64,000 nucleotides of DNA from an uncultured Lachnospiraceae bacterium (GTDB lineage Bacteria > Bacillota > Clostridia > Lachnospirales > Lachnospiraceae), in assembly GCA_910583835.1 (NCBI GenBank), contig CAJTYM010000013.1, forward strand, positions 21,800 to 85,799, in the 5' to 3' direction. This document shows, piece by piece, positions 7,053 to 15,403 of the stretch. The notes beneath the pieces were generated by a model. The model worked only from the letters and a program-made list of their open reading frames with translations, searched no databases and had not been told where the DNA came from. Positions within the stretch are counted from its first letter, which is position 1; the number at the start of each line of letters is the position of its first letter. The translations under genes and the position numbers were made by a program.

Positions 7053-8783
7053 TTATTTTCCATTATCCGGAGTCACCGCATCGTCCGGTGAAATCTGCCC
7101 TGAGGTAACCGTAACAGTCATAATCTTCTTAGTGACTGCTTTCGGGTTATTGGGATTAGCCACAGAATACTCTATGGTATAAACTCCTGCTTTATCAAAA
7201 CTGAATTGCCGGCACTGTTCAGCCGTCAGATTCACAAAGGTATCTGTCTCCGGCGCTTTTACCTTCACCAATACATTAGCGGCTATATTCTGTCCTGACA
7301 ATAATTGCGCGGTTATGCCGGCTTTGAGATTGAGGACATCGTTAAGCTTTGCGTTTCTGGCATCCACTACGCCCAAAAGCTTCGGCGCTTTGGTATCCCT
7401 GACTGTGATGACCATAGTCTTCTTTGCCACTGCTTTCTTATTATAAGGATTGGCAACAGAATACTCTACCTGGTATGTTCCCAACTTCGTAAACTTGTAT
7501 TTCTTATATTTCTTCTCGGAAAGCTTCACAAATTTCTTATAATTTGGCGCTTTAATCTTGATGACCACCTTGGAAGTCATGTTCTTGCCGGATACCAGCT
7601 TCGCCTTCACTTTTGATTTCAGATTCAGGGAAGCATTGTATTCCACCGTCTTCTTGCTCACAACACCTGTCAGCTTCGGTTTCTTCGTATCCTTCACCGT
7701 GACTTTCATGGTCGCTTTCGTAACCAGCCCATTATGAGGGTTCGTCACATAATAATTGAATTTGTATGTCCCCAGCTTCTTGAGCTTGATTGTGCTCTTG
7801 CGATACAGCTTCTCCTTCTTGCTCTTAGGATAGATTACTTTAATCTTGATTTTATTCGTCAGGTTCTTTTTATCAGCGGTATATGCTTTTACTTTCTTCC
7901 TCAGATTAAGCGTGGAGTTATATTCTTTCTTTATTGACTTTTTAACGCCTTTGATTACCGCCTCGTTGGAATCCACGACATTGTAAGTCACGGAACTGCT
8001 GGCGCTGCGTCCCAGCGCATCCACGACATTATAATTCAGCTGGTAGCTGCCCAGTTTCTTAGTATTCACGCTCCCGCTGTAAGTCAGCCTTCTGGTAATA
8101 TCGTTCCCCAGGGAATCGTATGCCGCAATGCCGGCAAAAGGGTTAAAAGCGGAACCATACTCAACGTTTGTCTGTGCCCCTGCCACGCTGATACTTGGCC
8201 TGAGCCCGCTGTAAGGGTTGCCTGCCATAGGGTCCGTTGGGTCCCAGCCCCGGCTGCCGTACCGCGGGGGTATCTTGATAGCTTCGGGCTTGCCCAGCGG
8301 GTCATTGGCGGAAGAACCCCAGAATACGGTGACCGAAGTTCCCAGAGGACAATTCTCATAAATCCACTTGGCATCTGCCACGGTCAGGCGCACACAGCCA
8401 TGGCTCGCCGTTGTTCCCAGCTTATTGTACTGCACGTAGGATTGGGAATTATAATCCCCATTCGCGTAATACCACACCGAGTGGAACAGAACCCCTCCCA
8501 CAATACGTGTGCAGTACTGCCCATAACTCGGTCCGTCCAGCACATGCCACCGCAGTTTCTGGCTGGTACTAAAAGTCCCAATCGGCGTTGCGCTTCCTGT
8601 AGAACATACAAATGCCCTGTCCGGCGCACCGTTCCGATACACCGTCACCACGTTGGTAGCCTTGTTAATCCTGATGGTATAAGGCCCTGCCGCCCGCGCC
8701 ACTCCTCTGTCCAAAGATATGGCCGACAGCAACATCATGCAAAATGCAAGTAATACTATAATGCTCTTCTTTGTCTTCTTCAT
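7053..8783 (-). CDS. Secreted L,D-transpeptidase (YkuD) with four Ig-like repeats
   Basis: 576 residues. A signal peptide (residues 1-31, ending GVARAAG) is followed by a YkuD catalytic domain (about 34-155) with the active-site motif SHGCVRL, whose Cys attacks the tetrapeptide stem to make 3-3 cross-links or attach proteins. A linker and four Ig-like modules of about 75-95 residues come next; the last three are tandem copies sharing LGTYxxxYxVxNP and are unusually Lys-rich. The repeats probably bind anionic wall polymers; that is inference. Deaminase gene cdd lies 59 bases upstream on the same strand. Confidence 0.93.
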   Translation of the reverse strand: MKKTKKSIIVLLAFCMMLLSAISLDRGVARAAGPYTIRINKATNVVTVYRNGAPDRAFVCSTGSATPIGTFSTSQKLRWHVLDGPSYGQYCTRIVGGVLFHSVWYYANGDYNSQSYVQYNKLGTTASHGCVRLTVADAKWIYENCPLGTSVTVFWGSSANDPLGKPEAIKIPPRYGSRGWDPTDPMAGNPYSGLRPSISVAGAQTNVEYGSAFNPFAGIAAYDSLGNDITRRLTYSGSVNTKKLGSYQLNYNVVDALGRSASSSVTYNVVDSNEAVIKGVKKSIKKEYNSTLNLRKKVKAYTADKKNLTNKIKIKVIYPKSKKEKLYRKSTIKLKKLGTYKFNYYVTNPHNGLVTKATMKVTVKDTKKPKLTGVVSKKTVEYNASLNLKSKVKAKLVSGKNMTSKVVIKIKAPNYKKFVKLSEKKYKKYKFTKLGTYQVEYSVANPYNKKAVAKKTMVITVRDTKAPKLLGVVDARNAKLNDVLNLKAGITAQLLSGQNIAANVLVKVKAPETDTFVNLTAEQCRQFSFDKAGVYTIEYSVANPNNPKAVTKKIMTVTVTSGQISPDDAVTPDNGK

Positions 8784-8842
8784 ATCTGCTCCTCATATCG
8801 TCCTTTTCTTTACAAACATCCTCTCACTAAACATCCGGCTTC

Positions 8843-9277
8843 TTACAGTTTCTCATCAGGCGGGCTGTGGGAATCCCCTGATTTCAGATTCTCTGCCAAA
8901 AAAGCTCCCGGAAGCAATTTGTCCAAGGTGACCACCTGATAATCCTCCTCATCGTTCGCAAGAATCACCTGAAATGCCTGCATATCGCAGAATTCCGCCA
9001 ACACTTGCCTGCATATGCCGCAGGGAGGCAGGTAATCATTGTTATCGCCATTGATTACAATCGCCACAAAATCCCGTTCCCCTTCCGATACCGCCTTACA
9101 GACTGCCGTGCGTTCCGCGCAGCTGGTAGCTGAAAAGCTCACGTTCTCCACATTGCAGCCCGTGTATACCTTACCATTCTTTGTAAGGAGCGCTGCCCCT
9201 ACACGGAACCGGGAATAGGGAGCGTATGCGGACTGTTTCGCCTCAATCGCCCGGGCAATCAACTTTTGATAATCCAT
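8843..9277 (-). CDS. cdd: Cytidine deaminase
   Basis: 144 residues from the ATG at 9277, which has GGAAAGGAAG upstream. A start 12 codons earlier is open but gives an atypical N terminus. Zinc-site motifs are present: NVSFSATSCAERTAV (Cys and catalytic Glu) and PCGICRQVLAEF (two Cys). The enzyme converts cytidine and deoxycytidine to uridine forms in pyrimidine salvage. About 10 extra residues (SGDSHSPPDEKL) follow the usual end. Confidence 0.96.
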   Translation of the reverse strand: MDYQKLIARAIEAKQSAYAPYSRFRVGAALLTKNGKVYTGCNVENVSFSATSCAERTAVCKAVSEGERDFVAIVINGDNNDYLPPCGICRQVLAEFCDMQAFQVILANDEEDYQVVTLDKLLPGAFLAENLKSGDSHSPPDEKL

Positions 9278-9403
9278 GCTGCCGCTTCCTTTCCAAAAAT
9301 ACTGTCCATCCATGCCAATGCCTGTGTGAACAGCTTTATTCTAATGTATTCTCTCACAAAAATCTATAGAAATCATCATCTAAACATTAATAATTTATAA
9401 ATT

Positions 9404-9733
9404 TTACCAGAAACGGCGTTTCGCGCGGTTGATATTTATCGTGAACCAGATAACCACCGTCAAAAACAATACTATCAGCGCTTTCATCAACATCGGAAGC
9501 GGCGTTATGTAATCATTCACAAAACCGACCATGCCGAACAGGACCGCCACTGCCCCTAAGACAATGGTCCTTCCGTAAATATAGTCGATATATCCATGCA
9601 CATCGCGTATCGGTTCCATGCTCCCCCCGGTAAAAAAATTGCTCAGTTCCCCAGTCTTCTTCATTTTAAGCGAAGAATAGATGGTATAGAGGCCGTAAAT
9701 AAAAATTACTGCATCAAATATTATAAGCATCAC
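9404..9733 (-). CDS. Small membrane protein of unknown function
   Basis: 109 residues with three likely transmembrane helices (about 2-20, 56-72 and 80-100) and a basic C terminus (NINRAKRRFW). The ATG is preceded by AGGAAAGGGAAAATGTG. I do not recognise a named family. It stands alone between cdd and the divergent CheY-like gene. Confidence 0.75.
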   Translation of the reverse strand: MMLIIFDAVIFIYGLYTIYSSLKMKKTGELSNFFTGGSMEPIRDVHGYIDYIYGRTIVLGAVAVLFGMVGFVNDYITPLPMLMKALIVLFLTVVIWFTININRAKRRFW

Positions 9734-9848
9734 ATTTTCCCTTTCCTAATTTGTATTTTTCTGTTATAATTTATTATAACCTTAATTGCAGAAGATTTCA
9801 ATTTAAGATTTCTACAAAGAAATGATTGAATCTTTTGCCCACTTAGTG

Positions 9849-9862
9849 TACTATATATAGTA
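9849..9862. promoter_or_regulatory. 14-bp perfect palindrome before the CheY-like gene
   Basis: TACTATATATAGTA is fully self-complementary and sits about 37 bases before the start codon of the response regulator, in the probable promoter region. A role as an operator is possible but unproven. Confidence 0.35.
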
Positions 9863-9898
9863 GCATTATAAATCTGTAATTCACAAGGAGCGATTTGA

Positions 9899-10270
9899 AT
9901 GGAAAATGTAAAGATACTCATTTGCGATGATTCGATTTTGGCACGCAAACAGTTAAAGGATATTATTGTAGAACATGGCTGTAATAGCTTCTTGGAAGCC
10001 TCTAACGGTCAGGAAGCCATTGACCTGTATAAAGAACATAAACCGGAACTGGTTTTTGTTGACATTGTGATGCCTGTCAAAGACGGTGTACAGGCAATTC
10101 ATGAAATACGCGAGTTTGACCCGGAGGCGCATATTATCGTTGTTTCCTCTGTCGGAACACAGACTCAGCTTAAAAACGCAATCATGGAAGGAGCACGGGA
10201 CTTTGTCCAGAAACCTTATACAAATTCTGGCATCGCTGATATTTTAAAAGCGCGCTTTGAAGGGAGATAA
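9899..10270 (+). CDS. CheY-like single-domain response regulator
   Basis: 123 residues, only a receiver domain. The acidic pocket is DDS at 10-12, the phosphoacceptor is D55 (LVFVDIVMPVKDG), followed by VVSSVG and the conserved lysine in FVQKPY. AAGGAG precedes the ATG. No output domain is present, so it acts by binding a partner. The likely partner is encoded 5 bases downstream (10276-11172), a protein with a CheX-like domain. No flagellar or chemotaxis kinase genes are in view. Confidence 0.93.
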   Translation: MENVKILICDDSILARKQLKDIIVEHGCNSFLEASNGQEAIDLYKEHKPELVFVDIVMPVKDGVQAIHEIREFDPEAHIIVVSSVGTQTQLKNAIMEGARDFVQKPYTNSGIADILKARFEGR

Positions 10271-10275
10271 ACGTT

Positions 10276-11172
10276 ATGCATACGCAGTTTTTTGGCAATT
10301 TTTTGCTTAACAAAGGAGTGATTACTCCGGAACAGTTGATTGAAGCACTGAAAGTTCAGGCAAACACCCACAAGAAACTTGGCACACTCGCTATCCATTC
10401 CGGCTTTATGTCAGCCAGTGAGGTGGAGGATGTCTATATTACCCAGACCCACTATGACAAGCTCTTCGGTGAACTCGCCGTTAACCTCGGCTATCTCACG
10501 GAAGGCCAAGTGGATAACCTTCTGACCACCCAGCTCCCTGATTATATGCTTTTGGGGCAGATTTTGATTGATAAAGGGCTTCTTACACATATAGAACTTG
10601 AGAATTTAATTACAGAATATAAATCCGTCTATGAAATTTACGATTTGGAATTGATAGAAGAACAGCAGGACATGGTGAATAAGCTCCTCGAAGGTTTCTG
10701 TCTCCCCGAAGACCTTCCTCATTCCGAGCATATCATCTCCTACCTCACGCTCTTATTTAACAATTTAGTGCGTTTTATTGGTGAGGATTTCACTACCCTG
10801 AACATTATGAATCTCGCAGAAGTCCCCACCACTTTCTGTATCGCTCAGGAAATCGAAGGCACGTTCACGTTCCTGTCAGCGCTGGATATGGACCATGAGA
10901 CGGCAATTACCTTTGCCAGCAGATATGTGAATGATGATTTTCAGGAATTTGACGAGTATGTGCGCGCCTCCATTGAAGATTTCCTCAATCTGCACAATGG
11001 GCTGTATACCGTGAATATGTCCAATGATTATTCCATGGAACTGCAGCTGCAGCCACCGGTTCCGCATGAAGATACCCTTCTGGAGACCGGGCATACTTTC
11101 TACCTGCTGCCAATCATGTATTCATTCGGAACCATTAACTTCCTGCTTTCGATAAAGAAGATGGAAGAATAA
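10276..11172 (+). CDS. MshEN-like repeats fused to a CheX-like domain
   Basis: 298 residues. The first ~125 residues hold three tandem helical modules of the type FGNFLLNKGVITPEQLIEAL / FGELAVNLGYLTEGQVDNLL / LGQILIDKGLLTHIELENLI, resembling GspE N-terminal (MshEN) repeats, a fold that in MshE binds cyclic di-GMP. The last ~150 residues (NNLVRFIGEDFTTLNI to INFLLSI) resemble CheX/CheC-type phosphatases of CheY. Directly following the CheY-like gene, it may dephosphorylate or bind that regulator. The domain call is by pattern; function is inference. Confidence 0.7.
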   Translation: MHTQFFGNFLLNKGVITPEQLIEALKVQANTHKKLGTLAIHSGFMSASEVEDVYITQTHYDKLFGELAVNLGYLTEGQVDNLLTTQLPDYMLLGQILIDKGLLTHIELENLITEYKSVYEIYDLELIEEQQDMVNKLLEGFCLPEDLPHSEHIISYLTLLFNNLVRFIGEDFTTLNIMNLAEVPTTFCIAQEIEGTFTFLSALDMDHETAITFASRYVNDDFQEFDEYVRASIEDFLNLHNGLYTVNMSNDYSMELQLQPPVPHEDTLLETGHTFYLLPIMYSFGTINFLLSIKKMEE

Positions 11173-11237
11173 TCTGCGGGGATAATTTGTACATAGCCGG
11201 CTCTCTCCCATGAATGGAAGGAAGCCGCAGAATTATA

Positions 11238-11288
11238 AAAGGAACAGCAAGCTTTCCATTTTCTTTGAAAGTTTGCTGTTCCTTTTTC
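11238..11288. terminator. Bidirectional terminator
   Basis: A long stem AAAGGAACAGCAA-GCTTTC / GAAAG-TTTGCTGTTCCTTT, with A-runs before and T-runs after, sits between the convergent ends of the CheX-like gene and thrC. It can serve both. Confidence 0.88.
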
Positions 11289-11297
11289 AGTCCTGTA

Positions 11298-12782
11298 TCA
11301 CATACCCAGGAACTCTTTCACCACTTGCTCCATCTCCCCCACTTCACATATGGTCTTATGTAATATGGGCGCGGTACGGATATCTTCAATCGCCTGCGGA
11401 ACTTTGACCTTTGATAATTTCTCCAATTCATCTACCAGTTCAAAGTCCGGCCTGCTGTCATATTTATGATTGATAGCCGTCATGACGCTTCTGGTAAACT
11501 TGTAAGGGCTCGCCGTAGATGCGATGACTGCTTTCGTACTATCGCCGGTCTCCTTCTGATACTTCTTGTAAACAGCTGCCGCCACTGCCGTATGGGTATC
11601 CATGATATAACCCGTCTCCTCATAGATTTCCCGGATAACGGCCGCTGTCTCCTCCTCGCTGGCATAATTGCCATAGAAATCTGCAAGCTGTGCCCTCATC
11701 TCTTCTGTAATCGTATATCTGCCATGTTCCTGCAAGGATTTCATCAGTTCACGGTTCCTGTCAGCGCTGTTCCCGGCGATGCGGTAAATCAGGCGCTCCA
11801 GGTTACTGGAAATGAGGATATCCATGGAGGGGGAAGAAGTCAGTATGAATTCCCTGTTTTTATCATAAGTGCCCGTGGCAAAGAAGTCATACAGCACCTT
11901 ATTCTCGTTGGACGCACAAATCAGCTTCCCTATGGGCAGACCCATGTTCTTGGCATAAAATGCCGCCAGAATATTGCCGAAATTGCCGGTGGGCACTACT
12001 ACGTTCATCTGCTCTTTGTCTTTGATTTCACCAGACTTGACCATCTTGGCATAGGCATACACATAATATACAATCTGCGGCACCAGACGCCCGATATTGA
12101 TGGAATTCGCAGAAGAAAACTGATAGCCTGCAGCCGCCATCTCCTTTGCCAGCGCCGGGTCGGAAAACATCTGCTTCACCCCAGTCTGCGCCTGGTCAAA
12201 ATTGCCGTTGATTCCCACGACGAAGGTATTGTCTCCCTTCTGTGTCACCATCTGCTTCTGCTGGATAGGGCTTACGCCGTCCTTGGGGTAAAATACGATA
12301 ATCCTGGTCCCTTCCACCCCGGCAAAACCTGCCAGAGCTGCCTTGCCGGTATCGCCGGACGTTGCCGTGAGGATTACGATATCATTGGTGACATGGTTCT
12401 TCCTGGCTGCCGTAATCAGAAGGTGCGGCAGTATAGAGAGCGCCATATCCTTGAAAGCAATCGTTGCGCCATGAAAAAGTTCCAGGTAAGAAACATCCTG
12501 CGCTTTTACCAAAGGCGCTATCTCATTGGTGTCAAACTTACTATCATACGCATTCTCAATGCATTTTTTGAGTTCTTCCTCCGTATAGTCGGTAAGGAAC
12601 AGCTTCATTACCTCGTAGGCCACCTCCTGATATGTCATGTCCTTAAGCGTTTCCACTGCGACATCCAATGAGGGAATCTTTTCCGGAACAAACAAACCGC
12701 CCTCTCCTGCCAGCCCTTTCAAGACAGCCTGGGAGGCGGTGACTTTCTCATTAGCATTTCTCGTACTTACATATAACATCAT
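11298..12782 (-). CDS. thrC: Threonine synthase
   Basis: 494 residues, matching the long form of the enzyme. The PLP-binding lysine is K111 in HGATIAFKDMALS; TATSGDTGKAALAGF and VVPTGNFGNILAAF are phosphate- and cofactor-site motifs. It converts O-phosphohomoserine to threonine, the last step of the pathway. ATG at 12782 is preceded by AAAGGATGG; the adjacent second ATG is equally possible. It is transcribed alone from a consensus promoter at 12853-12881. Confidence 0.97.
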   Translation of the reverse strand: MMLYVSTRNANEKVTASQAVLKGLAGEGGLFVPEKIPSLDVAVETLKDMTYQEVAYEVMKLFLTDYTEEELKKCIENAYDSKFDTNEIAPLVKAQDVSYLELFHGATIAFKDMALSILPHLLITAARKNHVTNDIVILTATSGDTGKAALAGFAGVEGTRIIVFYPKDGVSPIQQKQMVTQKGDNTFVVGINGNFDQAQTGVKQMFSDPALAKEMAAAGYQFSSANSINIGRLVPQIVYYVYAYAKMVKSGEIKDKEQMNVVVPTGNFGNILAAFYAKNMGLPIGKLICASNENKVLYDFFATGTYDKNREFILTSSPSMDILISSNLERLIYRIAGNSADRNRELMKSLQEHGRYTITEEMRAQLADFYGNYASEEETAAVIREIYEETGYIMDTHTAVAAAVYKKYQKETGDSTKAVIASTASPYKFTRSVMTAINHKYDSRPDFELVDELEKLSKVKVPQAIEDIRTAPILHKTICEVGEMEQVVKEFLGM

Positions 12783-12824
12783 TCATCCATCCTTTGCTTA
12801 TGTCTGTTTCTTTTCATTTAAAAT

Positions 12825-12850
12825 GGGGCGTCCCTGATTCGGAACACCCC
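12825..12850 (-). promoter_or_regulatory. 5'-terminal leader hairpin of the thrC transcript
   Basis: On the minus strand GGGGTGTTCC-gaatca-GGGACGCCCC followed by ATTTT forms a 10-bp stem. It begins within a few bases of the predicted start of transcription, so it would cap the thrC mRNA 5' end. It could also act as a terminator for the upstream hydrolase gene. Confidence 0.6.
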
Positions 12851-12852
12851 TC

Positions 12853-12881
12853 ATTATAGAAGTTTTTTTTTCACCTGTCAA
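12853..12881 (-). promoter_or_regulatory. Consensus sigma-A promoter of thrC
   Basis: Minus-strand TTGACA (12876-12881), exactly 17 bases, TATAAT (12853-12858), with an A-rich spacer. Both hexamers match the sigma-A consensus perfectly. Confidence 0.88.
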
Positions 12882-12888
12882 CAAATCT

Positions 12889-13692
12889 CTACGGAAGCGT
12901 ATAAAATTCATGTCCTCCATGCGCAAACAGCCATTTGAGGTTGCGGTCAAACCATGCCATATCGTTGGGGTTTGCTTTGCTGCGTGCGGAAAAGAACAGC
13001 GCTCCCTGCGAGATATCCTCACCATACAAGGCCTGCTCCACTGCAGAAATAGTATCTTCCGTCACTGTCACCGAATAATACCTTCCATCCACCGTAGGGG
13101 AAAACTGCGGCCTGCCGCCGTTACGTTCAAATACCACATCATATACCGTAGAAGCAAAATTTCCGGAAAGCACTCTGTTTAACACCACTTCCGCCACCAG
13201 GACCTTCCCCTGGGTATCCTCGCCGCCTGCCTCTGCCTGTACAATCCTGCACAATGCATTATAATCCTCCTCGGCTACGGCAATTTCTCCATAAGGGTTA
13301 ATCGGCGGCTTGGGCATCTCGCTCTGCACTGCCGGCGCAATCTGGGCGCAGACTGCCTCCACTTCGCGCTTGGAAATTTCTGCTTTCACTTCCTCCCTGA
13401 CGCGGGCAGGGCTTATTTCCAGGACGTCCCGGCATGTCAGCCCAAGATTCCCCTCCAGGACATGCGCTGCTTCGGCATCCTCTCTCTTCAGCTTTTCTTC
13501 TATATTAAAAAGAACGTTAGATTCTTGTGCCGTCACATTTTTGCCTCTGCCATAGACATTCTGGTTATTCAGCAGGACCAATGCGAAAACCGTGAACCCG
13601 GATGCAAGAACGGCGCAGCCCTTGTACAATTTTTTCGCTATGCTCTTTATGCAGAAGTACGCATTTCTAAACAGATTTTGAATCATTAACAT
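12889..13692 (-). CDS. SleB/CwlJ-type cell-wall hydrolase
   Basis: 267 residues. A short cytoplasmic part and a membrane anchor (about 19-44, GCAVLASGFTVFALVLL) precede a linker and a C-terminal hydrolase domain from about residue 135: ALCRIVQAEAGGEDTQGKV, VAEVVLNRV, ALFFSARSKAN. The Glu in AEAGGE is the family's catalytic residue. Such enzymes cleave spore cortex or vegetative peptidoglycan. Whether it acts in germination is not shown by context; it is a single-gene unit upstream of thrC. Confidence 0.92.
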   Translation of the reverse strand: MLMIQNLFRNAYFCIKSIAKKLYKGCAVLASGFTVFALVLLNNQNVYGRGKNVTAQESNVLFNIEEKLKREDAEAAHVLEGNLGLTCRDVLEISPARVREEVKAEISKREVEAVCAQIAPAVQSEMPKPPINPYGEIAVAEEDYNALCRIVQAEAGGEDTQGKVLVAEVVLNRVLSGNFASTVYDVVFERNGGRPQFSPTVDGRYYSVTVTEDTISAVEQALYGEDISQGALFFSARSKANPNDMAWFDRNLKWLFAHGGHEFYTLP

Positions 13693-13779
13693 AATTGTTT
13701 TCCTTTCCTGTTGTTTATGATATACTTATTTTGTAGATTTCATTCAAAAAATGCATGAAAACATCACAGGGAGGAGCTT

Positions 13780-14583
13780 ATGCTGCCAGGCGCTTATCTT
13801 GCTTTAAAAAAAAATGGAACTTCCTATTACCGTTCCAGCATCACCTTTCAGAACAAACATATTTCCCTTGGCAGCTTTGAATCAGAGCAGGATGCGCATC
13901 AGGCATACGCAGAGGCAGCCCAGCTGCTTACTGATTTTTCCACAACCATTGACGACATTTTCTCACTACCGACTATTCTAAATTTTAGTAAGGCGATTTC
14001 TTTGCTGAATTTTCGGGATAACCATATATATTTTAAAAATCCTATTTATTTGAGGAATAATTATTTTGTATATTATCTTTCCCCATCCGAGGAATTAAAA
14101 TTTGATATTGACGACCTTTTTTACTATTCCAGCCACAAAATCATGCGCCGCCAGGGACATTTTTTTGTCAACGACTACGGAATGCAAATTAATATCCTCT
14201 CACGATACGGCATCAAAAATTATGCGGTCAAGGGGCGCGATTATTATTTTGCCAACGAAGATCCCCAGGATTTCCGCTATTCTAATATTATTATAGTCAA
14301 CCGTTATTACGGCGTGACAAAAATTACTTCCCACAACAGCTGCAGTTATAAGGTTAAAATTCATCTCAATGGAAATTACACGGTAGGAACCTACCGCACA
14401 GAAGAAGAAGCGGCAATCGCTTACAATAAAGCTGTAGATTTGGCAAAAAAATCTGGGTTCGACAAGAATTTCCAGACAAATTACATCGATGGTTACTCCC
14501 CTCGGGATTATGCCGATATCTACAGCCAAATTAAAATTTCTAAGAAATATCTCAATTATCTAAAAGGGCCTGCAGCGAAGTGA
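13780..14583 (+). CDS. AP2/ERF-like domain protein
   Basis: 267 residues. The C-terminal part (about 175-240) reads YYGVTK...YKVKIHLNGNYTVGTY followed by RTEEEAAIAYNKAVD and ending KNFQTNYI. This is the three-strand-plus-helix pattern of an AP2 DNA-binding domain. The N terminus (12-55: YYRSSITFQNKHISLGSF, then EQDAHQAYAEAAQ) looks like a second, more diverged copy. The middle ~110 residues are unrecognised and rich in Tyr and Asn. Bacterial AP2 domains are usually attached to HNH endonucleases or integrases; no nuclease motif is visible here. It may be a DNA-binding regulator. GGGAGGAGC precedes the ATG. Confidence 0.7.
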   Translation: MLPGAYLALKKNGTSYYRSSITFQNKHISLGSFESEQDAHQAYAEAAQLLTDFSTTIDDIFSLPTILNFSKAISLLNFRDNHIYFKNPIYLRNNYFVYYLSPSEELKFDIDDLFYYSSHKIMRRQGHFFVNDYGMQINILSRYGIKNYAVKGRDYYFANEDPQDFRYSNIIIVNRYYGVTKITSHNSCSYKVKIHLNGNYTVGTYRTEEEAAIAYNKAVDLAKKSGFDKNFQTNYIDGYSPRDYADIYSQIKISKKYLNYLKGPAAK

Positions 14584-14607
14584 TGTGCTGCAAACATGGA
14601 AATTCAT

Positions 14608-14637
14608 TTGCAATACCTCTTTATCCTTGGATAATAT
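14608..14637 (+). promoter_or_regulatory. Putative promoter of the structured RNA
   Basis: TTGCAA (14608-14613) with TAATAT (14632-14637, 18-base spacer) or GATAAT (14630-14635, 16-base spacer). Transcription would begin about 14641-14644. Confidence 0.55.
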
Positions 14638-14885
14638 CTTTGCCCTGCTGCGAGCTGCATATACGCTAAACGAACAATTCAGGGGCGTATTTAGCGGAGG
14701 TGAAATCCACCACTTATGGAAACCTGGCACGAAGGCTTTCCTGAGTGCCTTGGTTGCAGTTAGTGGTTAGTTCACCAAAGCGTTGCCGCGTTCGTGTGCG
14801 GTATATGCAGGCTGAAGCTGGCAAAGATATCCAGATGATAAGGGGCTTTTGCAAATGGATTTCCATGCTGCAAGCCCCTTTGTTC
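14638..14885 (+). ncRNA. Candidate structured non-coding RNA, family unknown
   Basis: There is no credible gene in this ~300-base gap, yet it is highly paired. CTGCATATACGC (14655-14666) pairs with GCGGTATATGCAG (14798-14810). Further out CTTTGCC (14638-14644) pairs with GGCAAAG (14820-14826), so the ends close across an internal loop. Within are GGTG-aaat-CCACC (about 14700-14712) and GGCAC...GTGCC (14725-14748). An alternative CGCTAAA/TTTAGCG stem (14664-14696) shares bases with the closing helix. A promoter precedes it and a terminator hairpin (14840-14880) ends it. The outermost pair may overlap the start site, so ends are approximate. Confidence 0.6.
14840..14880. terminator. Bidirectional terminator between the structured RNA and leuD
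   Basis: AAGGGGCTT (14840-14848) pairs with AAGCCCCTT (14872-14880); the loop has further pairing (GCAAATGGA / TCCATGCTGC). The plus strand continues TGTTCTGTTT, the minus strand ATC. It lies just after the leuD stop. Confidence 0.75.
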
Positions 14886-14888
14886 TGT

Positions 14889-15377
14889 TTACTCCTTATT
14901 GTTGATGTAATTGACCAAACCTTCCGATTTGATGATTTTCTGCATGAATTCTGGGAACGCCTGCCCCTGGTAAGTGGCTCCTTTGGTCTTGTTGGTAATG
15001 ATTCCGCTGTCAAAATCAACCTCAACCTCATCTCCTGCCGCGATGCCCTTTGCCGCTTCCGGGCATTCAATGATAGGAAGCCCGATATTGATGGCATTGC
15101 GGTAGAATATCCTGGCAAATGTCTCGGCAATCACGCAGCTTACGCCAGCCGCCTTGATGGCTATCGGCGCATGTTCCCTGGAAGAACCGCAGCCAAAATT
15201 CTTGTCTGCGACAATCAAATCCCCCGCCTGCACCTTGTTTACAAACTCTTTGTCGATATCTTCCATGCAATGCTCTGCCAATTCCTTGGGGTCGGAAGAA
15301 TTCAGGTATCTTGCCGGAATAATAACATCGGTATCTACATTGTCTCCATATTTAAAAACTGTTCCACTGGCTTTCAT
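14889..15377 (-). CDS. leuD: 3-isopropylmalate dehydratase small subunit
   Basis: 162 residues, the short LeuD form of Firmicutes and archaea. It has [16 protein letters not shown] near the N terminus and [15 protein letters not shown], the swivel-domain substrate loop. With LeuC it isomerises 2- to 3-isopropylmalate in leucine synthesis. It starts 26 bases after leuC and shares its transcript. Confidence 0.97.
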   Translation of the reverse strand: MKASGTVFKYGDNVDTDVIIPARYLNSSDPKELAEHCMEDIDKEFVNKVQAGDLIVADKNFGCGSSREHAPIAIKAAGVSCVIAETFARIFYRNAINIGLPIIECPEAAKGIAAGDEVEVDFDSGIITNKTKGATYQGQAFPEFMQKIIKSEGLVNYINNKE

Positions 15378-15403
15378 GATTCGTCCTCCTATTTTCCTTG
15401 CTT

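Noticed and set aside
11466..12671. A 401-codon open frame on the plus strand opposite thrC
   Set aside because: It is fully antisense to an unmistakable threonine synthase gene, has no ribosome site and shows no family motif; it is a codon-bias shadow.
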